Of a stretch of 64,000 nt of DNA, positions 44,574 to 51,591 are shown in pieces. The first letter of the stretch is position 1. Each line of letters starts with the position of its first letter. Both the position numbers and the translations under genes were made by a program. The DNA lies in contig NZ_JASCTH010000020.1 in the NCBI RefSeq assembly GCF_030009775.1, forward strand, positions 62,001-126,000, given 5' to 3'. The stretch is from Actinoplanes sandaracinus. Lineage in GTDB: Bacteria; Actinomycetota; Actinomycetes; Mycobacteriales; Micromonosporaceae. Under the pieces are notes generated by a model. The model was not told the DNA's origin. It saw only the letters and a list, made by a program, of their open reading frames with translations, and did no database searches.

Positions 44574-45386
44574 ATGGCGACGTTCAAACTCCGTAAGCCG
44601 GTCGATCCCCACGTTCTGCTCCTCGAGGTGACCAAGAGCGAGCGGATCTCGCCGAACGTGGTCCGCGTGACCCTCGGCGGCGACGGGCTCGACCGGTTCA
44701 CCCCGCTCGGCTTCGACCAGTGGTTCCGGCTCTTCCTGCCCCGCCCCGGCCAGGACACCCTCAAGCTGCCGACCCGCACCTCCGGCATGCTGTGGTACGC
44801 GCAGTACCTGGCCACCGCCAAGCCGAAGCGGCCCTACGTGCGCAACTACACGGTTCGCGCGTACCGGCCGGACGGTCTCGACGTCGACTTCGTCGTGCAC
44901 GTGGACGCCGACGGGCACAGCGGCCCGGCCAGCGCGTTCGCCCTCGCCGCCAACCCCGGTGACCAGGCCGGTCTGCTCGACCAGGGCGTCGGCTACAACC
45001 CGCGGGCCGAGCACGACTGGACCCTGCTGGTCGCCGACGAGACCGGCCTGCCCGCGGTGGCCGGCGTCTGCGAGTCGCTTCCCGAGGACGCCAAAGGTGT
45101 GGCGATCGTCGAGGTGCCGACATCGGAGGACCGGCAGGATTTCCGGGTGCCGCCGGGCGTCGACCTGCGCTGGGTGGCCCGCGACGGCGACGACGGGGTG
45201 CCCGGCCGGTTGGCGCTGGCGGCCCTGCGGGCGGCGCAACTGCCCGCCGGATCGGTGTACGCCTACCTCGTCGGCGAGTCCGCGCTGGTCACCGGCGGCC
45301 GTCGGCACCTGGTCGAGGAGCGGAACGTGCCGAAGAACAACATCGACTTCATCGGCTACTGGCGGCACGGCCACGCCGCCATGTGA
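44574..45386 (+). CDS. siderophore-interacting protein (FAD-dependent ferric-siderophore reductase)
   Basis: 270 aa from ATG 44574. There is no ribosome binding site; an iron box abuts the ATG, which fits a leaderless mRNA. N-terminal FAD-binding barrel with YVRNYTVRAYRPD (RxYTxR flavin motif) and a C-terminal NAD(P)H-binding SIP domain (about 145-265) with YAYLVGESALV and the family end NNIDFIGYWRHGHA. It reduces Fe3+ in imported siderophores to release iron in the cytosol. It completes the two half-transporters upstream; in mycobacterial IrtA this domain is fused to the transporter. Confidence 0.92.
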   Translation: MATFKLRKPVDPHVLLLEVTKSERISPNVVRVTLGGDGLDRFTPLGFDQWFRLFLPRPGQDTLKLPTRTSGMLWYAQYLATAKPKRPYVRNYTVRAYRPDGLDVDFVVHVDADGHSGPASAFALAANPGDQAGLLDQGVGYNPRAEHDWTLLVADETGLPAVAGVCESLPEDAKGVAIVEVPTSEDRQDFRVPPGVDLRWVARDGDDGVPGRLALAALRAAQLPAGSVYAYLVGESALVTGGRRHLVEERNVPKNNIDFIGYWRHGHAAM

Positions 45387-45498
45387 CCGTCGCGCGCTGG
45401 CCCTCCGTCCTGCTGCCCCTCAATCCCGCTACCCCTCAGTGCCGCTGCCCCCGTCTCGCTGCCGCACCGTGCCGGTGTGGCCGGGACGGGTTCGGGCC

Positions 45499-47958
45499 TC
45501 ACCGGGGCAGCGTCACGGTGAACCGGGTGCCGCCGCCCGGCCCGGGCGCCGCCGTGATCGTCCCGCGGTGCGCCTCGACGATCGCCTTGGTGACCGCGAG
45601 CCCCAGCCCGGTGCCCTTGATCTTGCGGTCGACGGCGGTGCTGGCCCGGAAGAAGCGGGTGAAGAGCTGCGGATACTGCTCGGCGGGGATGCCGATGCCG
45701 GTGTCCGTCACGTCGATCGTCACCGTCTCGTGGTCGGCGTACGCGCTGACCGTCACGGTGCCACCCGTCGGCGTGTACTTGATCGCGTTGGAGAGCAGGT
45801 TGTCCAGCACCTGTCGCAGCCGCGCCGACTCCCCGGACACCTCCGGCAGCGCGCCGATCTCGGTGACCAGCGTGACCGCCGCGGTGAGCCGGTGCTCCTC
45901 GACGGCCTGGCACAGCAGCCGGTCCAGGCGCAGCGGCCGCTGGTCGAGCAGGGCCGGCCCGCTCTCGAACCGGGCCAGGTCGAGCAGGTCATCGACCAGG
46001 TGCACCAGGTGGGCGCTGGTGCGTTCGATGGCGGCCAGTTCGGTCCGGCTGGCGAACTCCGGCTCCTCCAGCAGCGAGTCGGTGTAGGCGGCGATGATCG
46101 CCAGCGGGTTGCGCATCTCGTGGCTGACCACCGCGACCAGTTCGTCCTTCATCCGGTCCAGATCCTGCAGGCGGCGTACCTGCTCCTGCTCCCGCGCCAG
46201 CAGCGCCTCCCGCCGGTCGGCCAGTTCGCGCCGTTCGGTGACGTTGGTGGTGATCCCGTCGACGTAGAGGACGCCGTCCTCGTCGCGCGGGAACCCGCGG
46301 CACCAGACCCACCGGATGACGCCGTCGTAACCGATCACCCGGCACTCGAACTCGGCTGGCCGCCCGGCCGTCAGCTCGTCGCCGTAGTGCCGCAACTGCG
46401 GCCGGTCCTCCGGAACGATGCGTTCGGCCATCATGGTGGGCAGGGTCTCGCCGGGGGGCAGGGGACCGCCGAAGACGTTGTCCCCGCCGGGGCTGATGTA
46501 GACCACGTGCAGGTTGTCCGGTGGTTCGAACCGCACGCTCCAGACGCAGTCGTTGACCAGCTCGACGACTCGGCTGAAGTCGCGGCGGGCGGCGGCCAGG
46601 GCCAGCGTCAGGTCCTCGGCGCGGCGGCGTTCCACGAACCGGCCGATCCGGGCCGCGATGTCACGCAGCATCGCCAGGATGTCGTCGTCGCGGGTCACCC
46701 CGGTGTCGATGAAGAACGCCAGCACACCGGCCACCCCCGGTCCGCTGTGCACCGGCATGCCGATCGCGGCACGCAGCCCGAGCCGGTGCCCGAGCGGCAG
46801 CCGGCCCGGTTCGGTCAGTTCGTGCGGCAGGTCGTTGCTCCAGATGTCGGTGCCGCTCTTCCACACCGCTCCGGGCAGCCCCTGGCCGATGCCGAACGAC
46901 AGCGGCTCACCGGAGGTGAACTCGGCCAGGGCGGTGTCCGGCCGGCTCCAGGAGCTGACCCGGACGATCTGGTTCTGCTCCTCGTCGACCTCCCAGTACT
47001 CGGCGCACGCCCAGCACAGCTCGGTGGCGACGGCGGTGACCGCCGCGACGGCGGCGTCGCGGGCCGAGACCGCCTCGGCGAGCGCCTGGACGACCGCGAG
47101 CCGGCAGCGCCGCAACATCTCGGCCCGGTGCGTCTCGGTGATCTCGTGCATGGCGACGACCGCGCCGAGGCGCCGCCCGTCGGGAGTGTCGATCGGCCGG
47201 GCGTTGGCCAGGAAGCGGCGGGGCGGCCGGCCCGGCGGGCACACCATCATCTCCTCGTGCTGGACGGCCTCGCCGGCGTAGGCGCGGGCCAGTGGCAGCC
47301 GCTCCGGATCGAACGGGGTGCACCCGTCGGGCTCGTACAGGTGGTAGGTTCGGCTCCACTCACTCGGGCCGACCGGCCGCTGCCCGAGCCCGTGGATCTC
47401 CCGCATCGCCGGGTTGAATTGGGCCAGCCGCCCGTCGCCGCCGCATGCCGCCACCCCGGTGTCCAGGCTGTTCAGCAGCGCCTGCAGGAACGCCCGCTCC
47501 TGCCGCAACTCGCTGCGGGCGGTGGTCCGCGCGGTGATGTCGTGCAGGAACGCATGGAATGCCGGCCCGGCCGGCTCGTACTGCACCTGGATGGTCATCT
47601 CGATCGGGAACTCGCGGCCGCTCCGATCGACCGCGGTCAGCTCCAGCCGGCGCCCGGCCAACTGGGAGACCCCGGTCCGGCGTACCCGGGCCATGCCCTG
47701 CTCGTGTGCCTGGCGCAGCCGCGGCGGGATCATCAGCTCGGTGGCCCGGCGGCCCACCACCTCGTGGGCCGCCCAGCCGAACAGGTGCTCGGCCGCCCGG
47801 TTCCAGGCGGTGATCCGGCCGCCGCAGTCCATCGACACGTAGGCGTCGTGCGCGCCGTCCAGCACCGCCCGGAGCTGTGACGCGGCCCGCAACGCCTCGT
47901 CACGCTCGGCCCGCAGTGTGCTCTCCGGCGCGGAGATCAGATCGTTGTTCTGCACCAT
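45499..47958 (-). CDS. soluble multi-PAS/GAF sensor histidine kinase
   Basis: 819 aa from ATG 47958 (GTG 47955 gives nearly the same). The frame is open upstream through a GC minisatellite, which I exclude. Order: PAS (about 25-145), PAS (about 150-280), GAF (about 290-445), PAS (about 460-585), HisKA with H613 in VVSHEMRNPLAI, HATPase_c (NAIKYTPTGG, GIGIPAEQ, GTGLGLAV). No membrane segment is seen, so it is cytosolic. No response regulator is adjacent. It converges on the siderophore-interacting gene; the 112-bp gap shows no convincing terminator. Confidence 0.88.
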   Translation of the reverse strand: MVQNNDLISAPESTLRAERDEALRAASQLRAVLDGAHDAYVSMDCGGRITAWNRAAEHLFGWAAHEVVGRRATELMIPPRLRQAHEQGMARVRRTGVSQLAGRRLELTAVDRSGREFPIEMTIQVQYEPAGPAFHAFLHDITARTTARSELRQERAFLQALLNSLDTGVAACGGDGRLAQFNPAMREIHGLGQRPVGPSEWSRTYHLYEPDGCTPFDPERLPLARAYAGEAVQHEEMMVCPPGRPPRRFLANARPIDTPDGRRLGAVVAMHEITETHRAEMLRRCRLAVVQALAEAVSARDAAVAAVTAVATELCWACAEYWEVDEEQNQIVRVSSWSRPDTALAEFTSGEPLSFGIGQGLPGAVWKSGTDIWSNDLPHELTEPGRLPLGHRLGLRAAIGMPVHSGPGVAGVLAFFIDTGVTRDDDILAMLRDIAARIGRFVERRRAEDLTLALAAARRDFSRVVELVNDCVWSVRFEPPDNLHVVYISPGGDNVFGGPLPPGETLPTMMAERIVPEDRPQLRHYGDELTAGRPAEFECRVIGYDGVIRWVWCRGFPRDEDGVLYVDGITTNVTERRELADRREALLAREQEQVRRLQDLDRMKDELVAVVSHEMRNPLAIIAAYTDSLLEEPEFASRTELAAIERTSAHLVHLVDDLLDLARFESGPALLDQRPLRLDRLLCQAVEEHRLTAAVTLVTEIGALPEVSGESARLRQVLDNLLSNAIKYTPTGGTVTVSAYADHETVTIDVTDTGIGIPAEQYPQLFTRFFRASTAVDRKIKGTGLGLAVTKAIVEAHRGTITAAPGPGGGTRFTVTLPR

Positions 47959-48020
47959 CACTGAGACCGTTCGGCAACCCGGGGCCACCACTGAGCCGCC
48001 GGTCTCCGTCCTGCCCTGCT

Positions 48021-48080
48021 CCCGCCGTGCCCGGCCCCGCCGTGCCCGGCCCCGCCGTGCCCGGCCCCGCCGTGGCCGGC
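48021..48080. repeat. four 15-bp GC-only repeats
   Basis: Unit CCCGCCGTGCCCGGC recurs at 48021, 48036, 48051 and 48066; the last has one change. It lies just upstream of the large sensor kinase, within its likely leader or promoter. Confidence 0.85.
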
Positions 48081-48128
48081 CCGGTGGGACGGACAGCCCC
48101 GTCCCGGTCGTGGGGTGCTCCGGAGATC

Positions 48129-48171
48129 TGACACCCACTGCGGGTGTCGCTCACACCCGCAGTGGGTGTCA
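48129..48171 (-). terminator. 19-bp perfect inverted repeat
   Basis: Arms 48129-48147 and 48153-48171 pair perfectly around CGCTC. It lies about 105 bases past the stop of the small leftward gene at 48277 and upstream of the kinase. A terminator is the likely role; a regulator-binding site is the alternative. Confidence 0.6.
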
Positions 48172-48276
48172 ATGATCGGTAGGAGGTATAGCCCGGCGGC
48201 ATCCCATCCGGGACTGCGACTCACCGCTCGCGATCTGAGCTGTGGTGGCTCGTCGACCGGCCGTGCCGGGTGGATG

Positions 48277-48507
48277 TCAGCGGTACATGTGGTCGGGCAG
48301 CCGGCCCACGATCCAGCCATAGAGCAGCGTGAAACCCACGCCTACCAGCACCGCTGTCCATGAGCCCGCACCGGCGAACACCACGGCGCCGCCCACCACG
48401 ACGCCGAGCAGCCGCATGTCCCTGACATGACCGGCGCGCTGCTCAGCCCGCGTCTCCCGCTCGCGTGGCCGCCCCGAGGCATCGCCACCCGACTCGGCGT
48501 TGATCAC
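48277..48507 (-). CDS. small membrane protein of unknown function
   Basis: 76 aa from GTG 48507 with GGTAGGAGG 2-3 nt upstream. A polar N-terminus (RPRERETRAEQRAG) is followed by two hydrophobic stretches (LLGVVVGGAVVFAGAG, WTAVLVGVGFTLLYGWIVG) and a short tail. No family recognised. It stands alone, ended by the inverted repeat at 48129. Confidence 0.6.
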   Translation of the reverse strand: MINAESGGDASGRPRERETRAEQRAGHVRDMRLLGVVVGGAVVFAGAGSWTAVLVGVGFTLLYGWIVGRLPDHMYR

Positions 48508-48623
48508 GACCTCCTACCTCTCCGCAACAGTCGGCCTGGGCGTCCGAGTGTCCCGAGGCCGGATGTCCCTATCGTATGGGTGGCAGTCGTCCCGGGTCGG
48601 CCCCGTGTCCACTGAGGCCCGTT

Positions 48624-48659
48624 GCTACTTGCAGCCGATCGGCTACTTGCAGCCGATCG
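48624..48659. repeat. 18-bp tandem duplication spanning a stop codon
   Basis: GCTACTTGCAGCCGATCG occurs twice in perfect tandem (48624-48641, 48642-48659). On the coding strand each copy reads ATCGGCTGCAAGTAG, so the last four codons plus the stop of the leftward gene ending at 48643 are repeated after the stop. Confidence 0.9.
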
Positions 48660-49716
48660 CGTCCTCGTACCCGACGTTCTTGCCCTTGGTGACGCCCTCG
48701 GCGGTCTCCCAGAAGACCTCCGGCCAGTCGCCTTCGGCCTCCATCTCCTTCAGGATCTTCCAGTTGCGGCTGCTGAGCAGCGCATCGGTGGCCTTCTTGA
48801 CGGCGGCGGCGTCGCCGGCCTTCTTCGCGCGGTTCCACTCGGTGATCCATCCGCAGCCCACCAGGCTGGTGACCTCGGCGCCGAAGTGGTAGCGCTCGTT
48901 GGTGCCGAGGCCGTCAAGTGCGCTCTTGTCGAACCCGGGCGGCAGCGGGATGTCGGCCAGCACCTTGGCGGCCTGGTCCTGCACCTTCTCCGGCGTGACG
49001 ATGTCGGCCGGCAGCGCGGCCAGCCAGGTACGCACGTCGGCCCGGATGATGCGGTCCAGGATCCGGTCGAACTCCGCCCGCGTCCACTTGCCGCCGGTGC
49101 GCAGCTCGACGTAGGACGACTCGCGCGGCGGGAGGAGCGCCGCGAAGTCGGTGCCGCTGTAGGTGATCAGGTCGCCCGTCGCACCGGCCACCTTCACCGG
49201 CTCCGGCTTGCTGACCTCCAGCCGGTCCTTGCGGAAGCCGGCGTAATGCTTGGCCGGGTACCAGTTCATCTCCAGCTGCAGCTCGCCCTTGGTGAAGGCG
49301 ATGGTGCCCTCGTCCTTGGCGAACCCGTAGACGGTGGTCGCCTTCCAGCCCGGCTCGTCGATGAGCAGCCGCGGGTTGGCTTCGGCCGCCTTGAGCACCA
49401 TGGCGGGGTACGCCTGCTCGGTGGCGGACGAGCCCGGCACGGGGGCGGCCTGGACGTCGACGGAGTCGTTCTTCAGGGCCGAAACGGCGACGGCGCCGGC
49501 CAGGACGGAGGCCGCGACGCCCGTCCCGACGAGCCCGCCCAGAATGCCGCGACGTGTGCGGGAACGCCGGCCCGGGGCTTCGGCGACGCTCTTCAGAGTC
49601 GGCTCAGACATGATCTCCTCCAGGAGGCTTTGTGCGGGCCCGTCGAGGTCGCCGATGATGCCGGGTCGGTAGATGTCGGCGTTGCGAATCCTCTGGTCGA
49701 GGTTCTCGTCAGTCAT
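48643..49716 (-). CDS. membrane-anchored protein coupled to an ECF sigma factor
   Basis: 357 aa from ATG 49716, overlapping the sigma-factor stop (ATGA). A cytosolic N-terminus (~55 residues), one membrane helix (GILGGLVGTGVAASVLAGAVAV) and a ~280-residue exterior domain with two cysteines. This resembles the anti-sigma-position proteins found beside actinobacterial ECF genes (CU044_5270-like), but no zinc-binding anti-sigma motif is visible. It may sense an envelope signal and hold the sigma factor; inferred from pairing only. Confidence 0.72.
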   Translation of the reverse strand: MTDENLDQRIRNADIYRPGIIGDLDGPAQSLLEEIMSEPTLKSVAEAPGRRSRTRRGILGGLVGTGVAASVLAGAVAVSALKNDSVDVQAAPVPGSSATEQAYPAMVLKAAEANPRLLIDEPGWKATTVYGFAKDEGTIAFTKGELQLEMNWYPAKHYAGFRKDRLEVSKPEPVKVAGATGDLITYSGTDFAALLPPRESSYVELRTGGKWTRAEFDRILDRIIRADVRTWLAALPADIVTPEKVQDQAAKVLADIPLPPGFDKSALDGLGTNERYHFGAEVTSLVGCGWITEWNRAKKAGDAAAVKKATDALLSSRNWKILKEMEAEGDWPEVFWETAEGVTKGKNVGYEDAIGCK

Positions 49717-50279
49717 CGGGCCTCCTTCGGGGTGCGTGTGGCCATGACGTCGAATACATGTCCGCGTGTACCGAGATCGTGACCGAGAAGATTGCGCATC
49801 CTGGTGCGGGCCCGCGACAGCCTGGTCCGGACCACCGTCGAATCGAGCTCCAGGACCGCCGCCGCCTCGCGCGGCTCCAGCCCCTCCCAGAAGGTCAGCA
49901 TCAGCACCTCCCGGTCCAGATCGCCCAGCTTGGCCAGCGCGTCACGAATAGTCAGACGCTGCGGCACCTCGTTGCCCGGGTCCACCGAGACGGCGGCCCG
50001 CAGTCGTTGCCGTAGCCGCTCACCCAACCGCTCCCGGCGCACCCCGCCGCGATGATGGTTGGACAGCACCCGGCGGGCGACGCCGTACAGCCACAGCCGG
50101 GCCTCGTCGCCGGGTGGGATCTCATCGACGCGCCGCCAAGCGACCAGGAACGTCTCGGCCACGACATCGGCCGCGTCCTCATTCTCGTCGACACGTCGCA
50201 TGGCGTAGGCCAGCAGCGGCTCGAAGTTGTCCGCGTAGACGCGCCGGAATCGGGTTTCGTGCTCGGTTCCGGAACTCAC
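49713..50279 (-). CDS. ECF-type RNA polymerase sigma factor
   Basis: 188 aa from GTG 50279 with GGAGAAG 2-3 nt upstream. Sigma region 2 about residues 10-80 (LLAYAMRRVDENEDAADVV, ETFLVAWRRVDE) and region 4 about 108-168 (LDREVLMLTFWEGLEPREAA, VVRTRLSRARTRMRNLL). It directs polymerase to a small regulon, often including its own promoter, and is translationally coupled to the membrane-anchored protein downstream. Confidence 0.9.
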   Translation of the reverse strand: MSSGTEHETRFRRVYADNFEPLLAYAMRRVDENEDAADVVAETFLVAWRRVDEIPPGDEARLWLYGVARRVLSNHHRGGVRRERLGERLRQRLRAAVSVDPGNEVPQRLTIRDALAKLGDLDREVLMLTFWEGLEPREAAAVLELDSTVVRTRLSRARTRMRNLLGHDLGTRGHVFDVMATRTPKEAR

Positions 50280-50387
50280 GTCTTCTCCATGTCCGGTCGA
50301 GCGCGGATCGTGACAGCCGAATTTCTGCGGCCGGAGATCCGGATGCCGACGCTGGGCGCGGCCGGTGAACGTCCCGTACGTTACTTC

Positions 50388-50741
50388 TCACGGTCCAGCC
50401 AGGCGGGTGTGCCGGCGGGGTCGTCGTGGCTCGGCCCGCGCCTCCTCCTCCTCCTCGCCGGTCGGCGGCGTGAGGCGGGCTTCGACGGCCTGCGGTTCGT
50501 ACATCTCCTCGGAGCACGCCGCGCACCAGATCAGGCGCTTGTTGGTGAGGGAGACGCGGTCGACGTAGTAGCGCGGAACCTGCCACAGCATGAGGAGGCC
50601 GGCGGTCACGCAGATGCCGATGGTGAACTCGTCCACGTACCGCGGGTTGATTTGCAGCTGGACCGCCCAGACGCCGAGCACCGCGTACAGCAGGATGATC
50701 GATTCTGCTTTGACCAGGGCGATCCAGTGCTGGCGGCTCAT
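50388..50741 (-). CDS. small two-helix membrane protein with cut-short PH-like domain
   Basis: 117 aa from ATG 50741; there is no clear ribosome site, and the frame is open upstream. Two membrane helices (SIILLYAVLGVWAVQLQ, FTIGICVTAGLLMLWQV) lead to YYVDRVSLTNKRLIWC, the opening of bacterial PH (bPH_2/YdbS-like) domains. Instead of the rest of the domain there is an acidic, then basic, low-complexity tail (EEEEEARAEPRRPRRH). Either a truncated relative or a frameshifted gene. Confidence 0.55.
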   Translation of the reverse strand: MSRQHWIALVKAESIILLYAVLGVWAVQLQINPRYVDEFTIGICVTAGLLMLWQVPRYYVDRVSLTNKRLIWCAACSEEMYEPQAVEARLTPPTGEEEEEARAEPRRPRRHTRLAGP

Positions 50742-50957
50742 CGGCGCCGGGGTCGCGGCCGAGCAGACGCTGGGCGTGGCGAGGAAACCGAATCGCGGCC
50801 GGAGGGCGCCCGCTCGCTTCTCGGCGGGGCGCCGACGGCGACCCGGGCGGCTTCCACCCGGTCCGCGGCGAGCCGGTAGAACCGTTTCCGTGGCTGAGCG
50901 AGGTCGAGAATGGACGACGTCCCGCCAGGCGGACCCGCGGGCACCTAGTCTCCTAGG

Positions 50958-51536
50958 ATGGGTAGGGTGAGCAGTACAGTCCGGGACGTGACGGCTCCTG
51001 AGATCACTGTGGCCACCCCGGCGGACCGTAGGCGCATCGTCGACTCGCTGGTAGCGGCGTTTCCCGCCGACCCGGTGCTGCGGTTCCTGTTCCCCGAGGA
51101 CTATCCGAGGCACGCGGCGGCCTTCTTCGGCCACCTCTTCGACAAGCGTGTGAACCGGGAATCCGTCTGGACGATCGACGGCGGCGCCGCCACGGCGATC
51201 TGGGAGCCACCGTCCGGCAGCGACACCCCGCCGGAGGAGATCGACCTGCCCGCCGACGCCCGGGCGCGGATGCGGGAGTACGACGACGCCGTGCACGCGG
51301 CCCTGCCGCGGGAGCCGTTCTGGTACCTGGGAGTGCTCGGCACCCACCCGGCGAGCGCCGGCCGCCGCTGGGGACGCGCGGTGATGGCCGAGGGGCTGCG
51401 CCGGGCCGCCGAGGACGGGCTGCCCGCGATCCTGGAGACGAGCACCCCGAAGAACGTGGAGATCTACCGTGGGGCGGGCTGGGAGGTGGTGTGCGAGCTG
51501 AGCGCGCCCGTACCCCTCTGGATCATGAAGCAGTGA
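50958..51536 (+). CDS. GNAT-family N-acetyltransferase
   Basis: 192 aa from ATG 50958; GTG 50967 is possible. GNAT fold: ITVATPADRRRIVDSLVAAF at the start, WYLGVLGTHPASAGRRWGRAVMAEGL (acetyl-CoA loop, with RRWGRA in place of the usual RGxGxG/A), and ILETSTPKNVEIYRGAGWEV. It transfers an acetyl group to an unknown small molecule or peptide. Cytosolic. It converges on the P-type ATPase gene. Confidence 0.87.
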   Translation: MGRVSSTVRDVTAPEITVATPADRRRIVDSLVAAFPADPVLRFLFPEDYPRHAAAFFGHLFDKRVNRESVWTIDGGAATAIWEPPSGSDTPPEEIDLPADARARMREYDDAVHAALPREPFWYLGVLGTHPASAGRRWGRAVMAEGLRRAAEDGLPAILETSTPKNVEIYRGAGWEVVCELSAPVPLWIMKQ

Positions 51537-51591
51537 CGCGGTAGCGGCGCGTGCCGCGAGCGGAGCACACCCACCCGCCGCCGCCCGCCTC

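Larger units (their letters stand above)
47959..48276. other. 318-bp intergenic stretch with minisatellite and long inverted repeat
   Basis: Contains four 15-bp GC repeats (48021-48080) and a 19-bp perfect stem (48129-48171), listed separately. I see no gene here. Confidence 0.6.

Noticed and set aside
44959-47880. 973-codon rightward frame
   Set aside because: Antisense to the PAS/GAF kinase and out of frame with the siderophore-interacting gene.
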